Shown here: piece after piece, positions 34,495-46,806 of the stretch
Layout: each line of letters opens with the position of its first letter
Position numbering within the stretch: the first letter of the stretch is position 1
From: Zhengitettix transpicula
Taxonomy: Eukaryota; Arthropoda; Insecta; Orthoptera; Tetrigidae
Length of the DNA: 64,000 nucleotides
NCBI GenBank assembly: GCA_037074705.1
Contig: CM073591.1
Coordinates: 31,600,587-31,664,586, forward strand
Direction of reading: 5' to 3'
Translations under genes and position numbers: made by a program
The notes under the pieces: generated by a model
What the model was told of the DNA's origin: nothing
Database searches by the model: none
The model's input: the letters and a program-made list of their open reading frames with translations, nothing else

Positions 34495-35407
34495 TAAAAT
34501 AAAAAGATTGTTAAGGGAAAACTATTAAACAAGATTTATTATAAAAAATTAAACACATATAATATACAAAAAATATTTGGGATCTCAGGGTCTTAAACTG
34601 GGTTTGATAAACGGCTGAATTTATACAATCAAAATTACATTTACCTTTTATGGAACTTAATGCGTCTGAAACATAGACGAAATTTGTTGTGGAAGAAATA
34701 ATACTACAGATTGAACTTAAACAGTTTTAAATTTATCAAGAATTAACGATCTCATTTTATCGATATTTAAATAATTAAAGAACGATCTGACTTTTATCTT
34801 TTAAAAGTGGTTTACAAATGATTTCAAAGTATTTCTCTCGTTTTAGGTTTTTCGTGGACACAATTTGGGGATATCACTGATTCTAGTACTCACAGACTCT
34901 AAATGTCAACAAATTCTAATTGGCGTAGTTTGTTAGTTGGTCTAACACAAATTTGTAGGTTCTCGATGCTTTGCTGCAACCTGGATTTGCAGATCTCGTA
35001 ACTTTAGTTGAAAAGGTCCTTCATTGGTTTGTCTATGGCCAGCATGATAAATTTTCGCTCGACCACCGAATACAACATTAGTTTCACTCTCTCCTTCCCG
35101 ACTGAAGATTGCTTTACTTTTCAATATTTAAGAGCATGTTTGTAACTGGACCACATTCTTTCGTTCTGACTGCCCAACTGTAAAACTTTTTATAATATGA
35201 ATTTTCTGGTCTTTACACCTCGCTGTTCTATGCCCGACTGTAAAACTTCGTCTCTTAGATTTTGAGCGCGTAAACTCTCTCACCTGCCCAACAATGTTTT
35301 CTTTGCCTCGCCGGATTGTTGCGGCGTCCGCTCTATATCCACTAATAATGAGTCCTCTACAATCCAACTTTCCAATTAGCACAATGTCTTAATTACCAAT
35401 TACTACA
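34495..35407 (-). mobile_element. LTR-type element 5, inverted copy of element 4
   Basis: On the minus strand it starts TGTAGTAATTGG at 35407, next to an (AT)n tract (35408-35434). It follows element 4 through GAGCGGACGCCGCAACAATC, TTATCAAACCCAG, GACCCTGAGATCCCAAATAT and CCCTTAACAATCTTTTTATT. Similarity stops near 34495, so the last 120 bp of the LTR are missing or replaced. Confidence 0.75.
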
Positions 35408-35529
35408 ATATATATATATATATATATATATATAGATAGATAAATTTATCTGACTTCAATACAATCATAAATGTATGAACACTCCCCAATTAATCAGATA
35501 TAATTTATTAACGAGATTCATAAAATTCA

Positions 35530-35765
35530 TGACGCTTCTTCCCCTATCTAGGACTTCATCAGGTCTATTATAATGGTGTAGTTAATTTCCATAATAGCCA
35601 CATTATTCCATAAATAATAGACGAAATTGATATTATATATTAATTCAACGTAAAATTCGCATAACATCAATTTCAGCCAATATTTGTGGAATAATGTGGC
35701 AATTTATGTAAATTAACTACGCTAACTGATGAAGTCCCAGATTGAAGACGTAACGTTGTGAGCTT
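35530..35765. mobile_element. Hammerhead-like foldback, second type, better copy
   Basis: Inverted arms: GGACTTCATCAGGT (35551-35564) against CTGATGAAGTCCC (35726-35738), with TAGTTAATTTCCATAA and AATAATGTGGC blocks paired between. The right arm has CTGATGA (35726-35732), the standard hammerhead spelling, then GTCC.., GAC, and GTAAC where GAAAC would be expected. The left arm has independent damage at other positions. Confidence 0.55.
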
Positions 35766-38524
35766 TATGATTATTGTTAATAATTACATCTGACAAATTT
35801 TCCACGGAGGATAGTAAAATCACTGTTTGTAGCGCGTCTTGACTGTCCTCTCGTTCCTGCTGCGATAATTTCATAAAATGCTAAGCATTTCAAATTATGC
35901 CTCATTGCGATACAGAAAAGAAGTGCAGTATTTACACGATTTATTGTGTCGTCGATAATAAATATGATAAACAAACTGTTGTAAGTAATATGACAGAAAA
36001 ATATTTCGTACTATTACAAAAATTATGTATTTGTGAACCGATATGAAATAAATGTGTAAAAATTTAAATTGGTAGCAGTCTGAAGTGTAACACACAAAAC
36101 AGTTTAAAATATAATTTAAGTCACTTTTTTTTTATTAATGTGACACCTTCCAAGCTCGAGGAGAACACCTACGGCCCTTCAACGTCTCCGTGTTACCTAA
36201 GAGTGGGATTTGGTGAAAAGAACTCCTGAATAAATAAGAAATAAATAATCACACAAAGCATACCCAGTAATTAGGAGGCTTGTGTGACTTAAGTATGTGA
36301 ATACACCCAGTATTAATCATCTTGAGTCATGGCTGCCTCCATTTTCAGCTGCTACGAGGAACTTTCGTTTCATTCTTGCCCTTAATTATTGCTTTACTGT
36401 GAAAGGTATCTGTGAACATCTACAATTCACTGTACATATTTAACTGTTGTTCCCTAGTTTGTCAGTTGGTTCATTGAATACAAAAGAAAATTAGCTTCTA
36501 AGTAACACTTAACCAAATATAATGAGTTCACGTGACGTATTTCGCAGAATGTATTGATTCATAAACAGAGCCTTCTTGACGAATGGATCGTAATGATGGT
36601 GTTAAATATTTTAAAATTATTATACAATTTGTATAAACGCAGGCACAGATGGAAATCACAGAGTCGTCACTTGAGGTTAAGCACTGCTCCAATCATCTTC
36701 AAGTTCTCAAAGTGTTTTTAATGACATCTGGAAGCAACCGTCGCCGTTGACTCGCTCCTGAAACGTGAAAACTGTGTAAGTTGGAAAATATAGGGTCTAA
36801 CACTATAGTGCGTCCTTTTTCCCCCCAAATTGTTATTTATTAATTATATACGTATTTTATTTAAATTATCAGAAGACTCAGACAAGGTGCTTGCTAGATA
36901 CTGGAGACAACGGACGACTCTTCCGATTAGGGGTAAATACCGAAGCCGCATGGCAATTTTGGGGCACGGTCAAAGACCTCTGTACGAGCCTAGGCCAAAG
37001 TTAACAAAGGAAGACACTGAGGTAGTCTGAGACGACGTAGTTGGCAGAAATTAATTTCGTCACACGTCTCCAGAGGTAAGCGTCCAACCTGTAAGTGACG
37101 TGCCCTGTCCCGTGATTAAAATAACCAATCAGAACGAGAGTCCGAGAGAATGACACTTATAATAAACACGTGATGTCTATCTCTGAGCTGTAGCGGAGGC
37201 CGCGTGTCTTCCACGTCTTCGTTGTTCCAGAATCTGGTAAGGGCTGACGTTTTATTCCCGGACGTCGCGATGCAACCAAAACCACCACGGTTTAACCTGA
37301 TGAAAGGTGATCCTTTTGCTTCCTGAGTAGCCCGTGGTTAATTACAAACAGTAACGTAGTGAAAGCGAACTTCCGAATATGCAAGTTATAACCCCTTTTT
37401 TTATTTAATTTTTTATTCCATTAATTTCACTAAATTTCCTGCGCTAGATGTTTGTTAATCTGCAGGTGGCGCCTAAGATATAAGTAAAATTTCCAAAGAC
37501 ATATATTCTTTCAATTGTTTATTTCCGGCTAACAGCGCTTCAGTACGCAGCCTTGGATCCTGTTTACAACATTCAATAGAACTTGCGAACCATCGACGGG
37601 TTGTCGTAACTTTTGTTTATAATGGAAAAACATATAAAGGGAATGCTTCCAAGCCATAAACGCATATGATGGACAAGTCAATGTTACGACTTGTGAAGAC
37701 GAAGAATCAAAACTGTTAACTGGAAGACGAGCCATCACTTGCAGAGAATTTAATGGAAGCGCCCGAGTGGAAGGTAACTTGAAACAAAATCGTCTGTTGA
37801 GTTTCAGTTTCTCAGATTAAATTCAACCCGGCACTCTCAAGCAGTAAATCGTTTCTGGAAACAAGTACAGGGTTTAGTCCATTTTAAAAGGAATCAAAAA
37901 GAGCAAGAAAATCCACACTAAGATCGTCATATTTTTCCTGTTATTTAAAAACAACCGCCAGATTTATTTGATTATAGATCGTTAGTTTATCAGTTTGTAG
38001 ACTTTAAAACGTTCCGTAATATCTCAATTATTTATTTTCTTCTCAGAAAACCAACGTACCTTAAATAAAAACAGATGTTTCATACTTATGTACCACAAAG
38101 TCGTCTGTCTATATGTAATTATCTCGAGCTTGTTTCAACTTTCCCTTTGCTGTCTTCAAATTACTTTTTGGCTTCTTTATTAGAGTCTCCGTTCCCTCGT
38201 TCATTGCAAACCTTTACATGAACACACACATGCGGGCGTTTTCGTGCACCCGTCATCCATAATTACTACCAATAAAAAAATTGATACTTTTACAAATACT
38301 TAATGAATTCTTATCCTAAGGCACACATTCACCAATCACTTAAATTACAACGTACGATGATGATGATTATAATAATAATAATAATAATGCATTTTGAAGG
38401 TAATATTTAATAACAAAGTTAACTTTGTTGCAATTGAACCGCAAATTATTAAATGTTACACAGTAATGGTGATTTCAGACTAACTGAAATTATGTACCAA
38501 ATATAAAAGAAAAATAAATCTTAA
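35766..38524. other. Unique DNA with a GC-elevated island (36570-37480)
   Basis: No window repeats. The island has CpG-rich stretches and short frames without domains. Elsewhere it is AT-rich, with an ATA short repeat at 38371-38390. Confidence 0.4.
37090..37200 (+). promoter_or_regulatory. Candidate promoter-like cluster
   Basis: In order on the plus strand: a GTGACGTG CRE-like half site (37095), CCAATCAG (37125-37132), and TTATAATAAA (37157-37166), a weak TATA box about 30 bp downstream. The spacing fits a CCAAT/TATA promoter, but no transcript evidence exists and such words occur by chance. Confidence 0.25.
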
Positions 38525-38700
38525 AATGAAAAAAATTACGTCTGATTGAAAACAACAAATCAGAAACAAAGCCAATTCAGACAAAAACAAAATACTCTTC
38601 TTCGCACCTGAGGAAGGGACAATGATCCCAGAAACGTTGCCAACTATTTATATTATTAATTTTTTTGGTGATCTGGCTAACTTTCTTATTTAAATATAAA
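38525..38700 (+). mobile_element. Hammerhead-like foldback relative, single arm
   Basis: Starts TTACGTCTGATTGAAAAC like copy 2, then has the motif CTGAGGA (38608-38614), GGGA (38616-38619), loop, TCCC (38626-38629), GAAAC (38631-38635), GTT. Helix II is perfectly paired, though spelt differently from copy 3. Confidence 0.6.
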
Positions 38701-39377
38701 TATTTATGAAATAAAAATCCTTACCTGCATAATGATCTCGTTCACATTTTCGTTATAAAGGCTAATCACAAAACTATCTTTAATACTTTTACAAAACTGG
38801 TGAAAAGAATTATTCTAATATAATATAAATATTCAGGCACGGAAAAAACTTTATTTTGCATTCTAGATTCTATTCTATTAACTATTATTTTTCTCCAAGT
38901 CGTGAACACAAAATCTGAACGGAAAAAGAGTTAAAAATCTTGTATTTTGTTCGTTGGTTTCCAAAGTTTCCCGCCCTGCATCAAAAAATATTATTTTATT
39001 ATTTATTTTCACGTTTACGGAACACTTTCCTGCGTTTTAGAGCTATTTCTGGAATCATTTCTGAAGATTGCACATTAAAGTTTTTTAAATAGATCGAAGC
39101 ATTCACATGTTGGAAGAAAAATTTATTTTTATTCCATTTATCGAGAGTGAAATATTGATGAGCAAATATTTAATGAGTTTAAAACATGCGAAGGCGACAA
39201 TGGTTTGGATTCAATCCATTTCATTTACGGGTTACTCTGCCAAAAAATTGGGGTCTGTAACTCGATAGCAAGCTCAATTGGAAAATTAAAATAACCAGGA
39301 AAATAACACAAATGGATATTAAACAAAAAGAAATGTACTTGTTACCAGGACGTCACGCCTGTCCGTAGAAAATAAAC

Positions 39378-39598
39378 TTCTACTCTCCAAAACCATAATG
39401 CAGCTAGGACTTCCATAATCCAAATATGCCAATCTAAAATATTAAGAACCATCGTCCTGGTGCATAACAAAAGAGTGAATACACAATGATATTAAAAAGA
39501 ATCTCCACTGTTATGCAGACTGACCATCAAAAAGGTGTTAGTCATCACGAAAAACTCAACTAGCATTCAAATCTGTTCTTACAACAATTATTAGAAAA
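39378..39598 (+). pseudogene. Jockey-type LINE fragment, interrupted
   Basis: The frame reads QICQSKILRTIV, LVHNKRVNTQ, then stops and shifts. It is alignable with the minus-strand fragment at 13515-13890, where the same place reads IQRCQSKILRAIV. The sequence resumes after the inserted Ret-A copy: 39871-39950 matches the downstream part of the other fragment (AGTAGACTGAAATGAAAATG, CTCTTCGCTG, GATCTCATCA). It is a dead 3' remnant split by a retroposon. Confidence 0.7.
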
Positions 39599-39611
39599 TG
39601 ATGTATTTAGA

Positions 39612-39870
39612 AACTCCTCTCCCGCTATCGGAAGGGCGTGGGACAAGTACCCAATGCCCGACCTACCTGATGCAGGTTTTTCTAGGGTTTTCCCTGCATT
39701 TCAATAGGCGAATGCCGGGTAGGATCCTTAAACCACAGACCGGGGACCCTAGTAACCCTTGGCTACCTCTACCTTTCCGCATCACCCCTTTCAAATCCCT
39801 TCCTATGCTATTAAAGGGGAGTTTCCCAACGTGGATTACCCTCATGTAGCCTGTTGCCCTAAAAAAAAAA
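39612..39870 (+). mobile_element. Ret-A retroposon, short form, inside the LINE fragment
   Basis: Begins AACTCCTCTCCCGCTATCGG and ends GCCTGTTGCCCT plus A10. It interrupts the Jockey remnant, so it is younger than that remnant. Confidence 0.88.
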
Positions 39871-40126
39871 GTAGACTGAAATGAAAATGACCAACACATC
39901 ATGATTCAGGAGTTCTCTTCGCTGAAGAAGATCTCATCAAAAAATCATGAAAAATAAATTATTTAAGCTACCACATTGACATAGATTATAATGGAATCTG
40001 ATTGCTGATTTATAGTTAATAAAAAAATATATTTCACTTCGGGTAGTAAATGAGCATGGTTCAGATACAATTCAAAATTCAGGGGTGATTTAATATTTCT
40101 TCAGTTACTTGCAACTGTATTCCATT

Positions 40127-40522
40127 TTTTTAGAGTAACAGGCAACACGAGGGTAATCCACGTGGAGGCAACTACCCTTAATAGCATAGGATGGGACTTG
40201 AAAGGGGGGATGCAGAAGGGTAAAGAAAGGGTAGCGAAGGGTAAACTAGGGCCCCCGCGCTATGGTTTAAGGATCCTACCCTGCATTCACCTAAAGGTGA
40301 TGTATGACAAACCCTAGAAAACCTGCATCAGGTAGGTCCGGCATTAGGTACTTGTCCCACGCCCTTCCGATGGCGGGAGAATTTGCTGTGGTGACGCAGC
40401 ATTCCCATCTCCATGCCTCGACCAGTTTAGGAGGCAGCTGGCCGACTATTCAAATGCGATTACCTCTTGCCGTATGCCCAAAGTCTGCGACCCCGGAAAT
40501 ATACACCTCTAAAAAACAGGCC
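40127..40522 (-). mobile_element. Ret-A retroposon, 5'-truncated
   Basis: A poly-T edge, then TAGAGTAACAGGCAACACGAGG. The body reads in reverse to the GTATATTTCCGGGG / ACACCTCT region. Moderately diverged. Confidence 0.85.
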
Positions 40523-40574
40523 ATTAGATTAAACTATGTTTTATTTTGAAAATATAAAAAAAACGTCTGTGTTA

Positions 40575-41420
40575 ATTTGAAATGAAGTATCCAATAAACA
40601 GACAAAATTAAATACCACAAAAATCCTTGCTGCCTCCGTCAAGCGAAGAAAAATCTTTGGAGTTCGTCACATGGCTTGTTCTTACAGCTTTTAGGAATTT
40701 TCTTCACCTGACGAAAGCAACAAAAGTTGTGTGATAGTATATTCATCATTATTATTTAGATTATTCGGGAGTTCCGTTGTCTTGGAGTAGATAAGTGAGA
40801 GAACAATACTCAGACGCGTAACATGAGAGTCTCCGAACACTCTCTCTGATAACGAACAGAGTTTTTTTTCTGTGTTCTTCGAAACGTTGGAGTTTCTACA
40901 TCTTTTTCTGAACTTCCTGACGATTTTTCACGTCATCTCTTTAACCTGACTTGTTCTTGCACATTGTCTCTCTCTTTCTGTTTTTTTTTGTTTTCTTCGC
41001 TTGGAGTAAACCTCTACATCTTTTTCTGATCTTCTAGACGATCTTTCACGTCATCTCTTTAACCTGCCTCTTCCTTTCAGTTTTTTCTATTTTTCCTTGT
41101 TTTATTTTTGCATTTTTTTACTTTTTCATGCTCTCTTATCCACTGCAAGACAATGGAATACCCGAATAATCTAAATAATAATGTTTGCTCAGCATTGTCA
41201 AAAAATTTCAAATCCATATTAAATTTAACATCAGACAAAATTAGTTGATAAATTAAATAACACGCAAAATTTCTGTAAAAAAAATTTGTTTCCTTCCTCA
41301 GGTGAAGAAAAATCTTTTGCGTTCATCCTCTGGATTGTAGTCTTTTTTTCGATTTTTTTTTCTTATGCAAGAAACGTTGCGTGACATAATGTTGTCTGTT
41401 TATTGAGTGCTTCATTATCG
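40575..41420. mobile_element. Nested foldback element
   Basis: The outer inverted arms start AATGAAGTATCCAATAAACAGA (40581) and end with the complement of AATGAAGCACTCAATAAACA (about 41414). They carry degenerate CCTGACGAAAG.AAC / GTTGTG hammerhead-like words. Inside them lies a second inverted-repeat unit with arms of about 53 bp (40748-40800 and 41129-41183), containing TTTAGATTATTCGGG. Its core has a duplicated 50-bp block (40905-40955, 41010-41065). Confidence 0.65.
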
Positions 41421-42520
41421 TTTTTGCTATTTTCATTTTCTGAAGTAACTAATAAATCACAAAGTAATTTCTGTAATCATTTCATTCCACAACGTTAAAC
41501 ACACGCACTTTCTCGTTCTCCATTATGCTCACATTTAGAATGGTTTATTTTGTCTTTTGGTATAAGAAAGGTTTGTTAAATAATAGCCATTTTCCGATAA
41601 TTTGACAACACCGCCACGTGGTTGAGGTTAATAGCTCCTTGCGATTCGAGTATAAAGTTGGTTCTTATTTGTAGAGCCCGATTCAACATTATGCAGTCCG
41701 AGAGCGTAAAGAAAGAGCGAGTGAGGCACGCCCTCTGACCACAGGCATGTCACACAGGACGTTATATTATATTGTCCGAGCGGAGGTAGACGTTTCCAAC
41801 ACATTCGCCGGGATGCATAATTCTACATATGATGAATACGGAACGCAACATCATTGAGTCCACGCTGCCTGCGTTTCAAGCGAAATTCTACGCCAACGAG
41901 CAAAGGTAATAAGCCGACCAAGTCTTTGTGCTGCATCGCCAGAGGTTCAAGTTACATGCATACACATGTCTGTCTGCTTAATCTCGTGGCCCTGCCTCTG
42001 CGGAAACATATTGGAGGCTGCTTTGTGCTCTCGGCGTCTGGAACTGGAGCAATAAGACACGCCTGTCCGTTCCCCAAATGAGCGCCACGGCTAATTTTAT
42101 AGCTTTTATTTATTTTACGGGTGACTGCAATCAAACCTCTGAGATTACGTAAAAGCGGAATGGTCGCTGCGACACACTTAGAGGTAACCCTGTGATTTTC
42201 TACTATGTATTACCGAAGGTTGTTATTAGATACTTCTCAAGAACTAAATGACCTATGCACAAGGGTTGATATTAAACAATGGTAATGACCGAATCAATGG
42301 TCAATTTATAGAACACGCTCGTGCTAGCTAAAATCTGAAACAATATAAGTCTGTTATTCTTATAAATAAGCAATAATTATCCAAATCATTTCCCTTTCAC
42401 AATGCACAATAATTTTGAATAAAGATATTTCATTAAGGAAAAATATCTTCGCGCTTAGAATTGCACTGATTGTTTCTAACCTACCTTAACCCGGGATCCG
42501 GTCGTTTACTCGACTCACAC
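41421..42520. other. Unique DNA with a GC-elevated island (41600-42180)
   Basis: CpG-rich and free of window repeats. Overlapping 60- to 75-codon frames on both strands show no domain. TAATTTTATAGCTTTTATTT near 42092 resembles Hox-type sites. It may be regulatory; conservation cannot be tested here. Confidence 0.35.
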
Positions 42521-44272
42521 TTGCCCGAAGCACGTTTTTTCCCGAAAATAATATCCCGATTGACGTGTAGGAGCAAAGATAACACACACAGACACGTCTC
42601 AGATGAACGTTCAGTTACTATGGCAACGAAAATATGAATGGGAGTAGTATCTGTGACTTCGTCGCGTTCTGTAAGTGGTTAGAGAATAATATAATTCTTC
42701 ATTTATTATTAAACTAGCGGGTGCCCGGCGTTGCCCGAGATGTCATTTATCCATAACCCCCGATACACTCCAATTTTGGTTGCTTTTGCGCTATTTTTAT
42801 GTAACGCTCCTCGATCCTCTACCCCCACCCCTAGGCGTCCTCCCCTCTCATACTGAAAGGAGTTGAAATTATACACAAACTTCACCAGTAGAAATACTAT
42901 CAATTCCATTAACGCCTGCCGAATATTATTTCCACACGATCATCAACCGGTTAACATGTTTGAAAATTTACAACCCCTCGTTGGGAATGTTGAACGGTAA
43001 TTCTAATGTCATAATTAAACTCATTGACATCCATAATACTTTGAATTGAATCTAATCTCGGTTGTATTCGCGTTATTTTCTTGTAACGCCCGTCCACCCT
43101 TACCCTTAAGGGCGCATCCCTCCCAAGCCCGAAATGGGTTGAAATTAAACACGGAGAACGTGTAGGGAAATTTTATGAATATCATTGTTCCCGAAATATA
43201 TTTATTTGATGCAAAATTCGTTTGGTTAACTTATTTTAAAAGTTCTACCCTCCGCCCAACCCTTCCTACCCAATCCTACAACCGCGCGTTCCCCAGATTG
43301 TCATAAATGAACTCAGAGACATCCATTACCTTTGAGTTGACTCGAATCTCGGTATTTTTAGCGTTATTTACTTGTAACCCCCCTCCACCGCCACCCCTTA
43401 ATGTGCTCAACCCTCGTGCCACGATGGGTTAAAATTAATAAAAATCACATGAGTAGAAATACTATAAATCTAATTAACGCTGAAAAATATTTATGCAACG
43501 CAAATATCGGACATTTTAGCATGTTTGAAGATTATTACGTGCACTAAAGACGTTTAACCGACAGGTCATTTTCCCTAAAGGTGCGTTTTTACGAAATAAA
43601 TAATAATAAAAATATCGTAGAACACTTAATATTTTATTTATCCTATTATACATTATTATTATTATTATTGTAAATTAAGTTACTCATTAATGTGTGAAAA
43701 AGGTTTCAATAAAACATTTTACACGTTTCACTTAAGATCCAGGAACATGGCTCAAGGATTTAAGGTAACTCTTAGCACCTCTACGGGTGAGTGTGAAAGG
43801 GATAGCATTTTCAATTATATGTGATAACGGTCTATATCGGCTACTAATAAATAGTTATGGGCGTCGTTCAGACTCATAACGTCACTCTCGATATTTTCAG
43901 TGAAAAAATTCATCCCTTAGCGACTTAAGAAGGGTTTTAGGGATGTGGTGAAGGGGGTGATAAAAAAATAGCGATCACGAGCAATATTAGTGTCGAATCC
44001 GGTGTTATGGCTATCGCTGGGCTTTAGTTGTGGCATTCCAGCAGGATTAAGTTCAAGTTTCGCCCCTAACGGTGGGGCTTGAAGAGGGTGATAAAAGTAC
44101 TGCGATAACGAGTACCAAATTTGGTTGAAATTGACCAGTTTTACAATAGTAATCATGTATAATAAGTTAAATAACACATGCTTTACTTCGTAAAAATTCA
44201 CCTTTGTGAAAAATGACCTGTCGGGGAAACGTCAATCGGGCTATTGCTGTCGGGAAAACGTACTTCGGCAAG
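42521..44272. mobile_element. Inverted-repeat transposon with its left terminus split by an insertion
   Basis: The right terminus (44183-44272, about 90 bp) has its complement on the left in two pieces: 42521-42567 (TTGCCCGAAGCACG.. to CCCGATTGACGT) and 43549-43600 (GACGTTTAACCGACAGGTCA onward). The pieces are separated by 42568-43548, and GACGT is present at both junctions. With that insert removed, the terminal repeats would be about 90 bp and the element about 770 bp. No transposase is visible, so it is non-autonomous. Confidence 0.65.
42568..43548. repeat. Inserted repeat block with about 290-bp tandem units
   Basis: Contains ACTAGCGGGTGCCCGGCGTTG at 42713, then three related units near 42740, 43010 and 43310. 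Each has an AATCTCGGT-TT..GCGTTATTT-TTGTAAC segment, a C-rich stretch and GGGTTGAAATTA. Units also occur at 22680-23040 and 940-996 in reverse. Class unknown. Confidence 0.6.
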
Positions 44273-46804
44273 GCTTGTGTCGGGATTTTGTATTAGACCT
44301 TCTTATCTCATTCAGTTACTGCAACGATCAGTTATCTGAGAGTTGAATTCTTAGAATTGTCTCACAATACACTCTCAACTCCCTTCTTTGTTATTTTCTA
44401 TGTTCTTTGGGGAGTAAATTTTTCATTATCAGGATATTTATGACTCATACCTCTAAAATAAGAACGAGGGAGAATATTAAATATACGAATTGGAAAACTG
44501 TGCAAGAACTTTATTACTCATTAGTGTCTCAGTAATGAGTAGTAATTGGACGCGAAATAGTCCGTTATACCCTCCGACACAAGGGTGTACTGTTTGTTGC
44601 ATTATTTTACACCAGTCATCCATTTCATAATTCCTTCAATACTCAGTTATCCACAAAGACCTTGAAATTCCCCTAATCCTTGCCATAATTCATAAATCTA
44701 CCAAGTCCTTAATAAATAGCTCTATCAACCATCCAAATCCCACCATTGAGCTATTCTACAGTAACCCACCCCCTCCTTCACAAAATCGCAGACTAAAACG
44801 TAAACTCCCAATTGACATCATCCTCCCGCTAAATCACTCTGGAATTACCTAACTCTAGCCCTCCTACCAACTGGCACTACCCCCCATACTCCCTATAATA
44901 TCCGCTCTTCCCATCTGCCCTCATAACATCCTTAACGCTTCAAACATGTAGTTTCCCCAATGACCAGATTGATCGCTAACATCCTGCCGGTTATTTGTTA
45001 ATATGCGGTAAACAAGTTAATCTGCTTCTCTCGTTTTCTAACTTGGAATGACGAGGGTCACATCCAAGACCACAAGTTTACATGTGAAATATTTACAAAT
45101 TGTAAATACCTTGTTATTTGTTAATTTTTACAATTGTAAATACTGTTATTATTATTATTATTATCACAACTGTAAAGTCTCCGGACTAAAAGTTAACTTT
45201 AATAAAAAAAATAATAAAAAATAAACTTAATAAATATAAAAAAGCTCCCAAAATATGAGTCGGCCATAAAAAATCCCCAGACCTTACTAGTCTGCGAAAC
45301 CACCTCATAAATAATAAAAATAATAGAAAAAGGTGAGAACCGAATTTATTACTAGAATAATCTAACTAACCCCTCAAAAAAAATTATGCGTAAAGCACGT
45401 TTATTGAACTACACTCAATTTTACAAGGAGAGTCCAAACTGCAAGTGAAAATAGCGGTAAAATTTTAGACATTTTTGGAGACGTTGCTTGACTTAAGTTA
45501 AATTTCAGTAGTAGCGTTATTTATTATCCACTACTGGTCGTAATTTTTTTTTTCAAGCAACTGCAACATTATAGTTTCAGAAAGTGGACACGTGTGTACT
45601 TTATTTTATCTTTTGTATGAAATAATTCCTTCCAACACATCCACTGTCGTTCTATTCAAATACATAAAAATGTTTTCCTACACTCTTGTGGGATTTTAAG
45701 TAGTGAATACGTATCATATGGAACGTTTAATTCGTTTAATTCAAAACAACGAAAAATCATTTATTGAACTGGGAATGTATCGGTGTTGGTTTCTTTTTGA
45801 TAAGACCAATGAAGTAAATACAATTCCACAACCGCTATGTCCTGACACTATTCTACCTGCAAACATCTTTAATATGCATAAGGACAGTTTGTTGGCCTTT
45901 TTTTTTTGTATAGCATGGTGGGCGGGATTAGGGTGTGAAGCGCGGAAAATGACAAAAGGAATCTTGCCAGGTGGCCGGAGCAAATAGGACGAAGCTCTTA
46001 CGAAACAGGAAACACTTTTTAACGTTGACAGATCCTAGAGCAAGCTAAAATAAAGGGAAAGGCGTAACAAATATATTACGGGAAAAATTTAAATGCCATT
46101 CACAAGTCCATTAAAAAGTAAGACTTGTTTCAAATCGAATATTAGCTGAGAAAAGAAGGCACATCCATACCCAAAAATGTCAACAAAAAATAAACCTACA
46201 AATTCATAAACACTGTGACTTTTCTCGATTCTTGACTCTTATGGAATTAATTATATAATTTCTCATCTGAATCTGTATATAAATCCAAAACTCGGTGATT
46301 TCAACGCTCAAAAAATTTTTCGTTAATCAAATCCATATAATTTAAAGCATATAATAATGTACAAACCCTCCCAGAAACAATCAGCGCCTCTCTCCTGAAT
46401 GCAACAAGCAATACAGGTAGCTTATATTTACTTTAAATATTTTCTGTTAATGTTGCAATACACTTTTAAAGACAGCAATGGCCTTTCATCCGAGTTTCTA
46501 TGGTAAGAGAAAATTGTTTGAGAGTTAAATTGTGCTGTTATAGACCAGAAAATCGAATTTCATTCTGCGATTAATTTTTTAAGAAATAAAATTTAGTATA
46601 CTGAGAGTATTTATTTGCATATATTTAAAATAGTAACGAAAATACCGAGTAAATATTCGAATTGTGAAACTGTGCTGAAAGTTTATTACTCTTTAGACAC
46701 TTTGAACGGTTTTTTTTCGTAGCCATTAATTGCCGAATTTTTTTCTGTGAGAAAGGTGTGTTACTTGTTGAGGAAGGGGCGGTCAATTTTTCTGGCAACG
46801 AATG
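44273..46804. other. AT-rich DNA with a C-rich, G-poor tract
   Basis: At 44640-44960 the plus strand is strikingly rich in C and poor in G (CCCACCATTGAG, CCCACCCCCTCCTTC, CCCCCCATACTCCC). No domain is encoded. The rest is AT-rich; the 94-codon frame at 45703-45987 shows no known family. Confidence 0.4.
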
Positions 46805-46806
46805 TA

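Noticed and set aside
35551..35564. ACTTCATCAGGT considered as part of a miR-305-like microRNA
   Set aside because: The match is short and is explained by the hammerhead-like foldback arm, which recurs elsewhere.
37071..37080. CAGAGGTAAG considered as an exon splice donor
   Set aside because: No coding frame with a domain leads into it and no acceptor partner is evident.
45703..45987. Overlapping 94- and 80-codon frames on opposite strands
   Set aside because: Mirror-image frames with no domains; shadow coding is the simplest reading.
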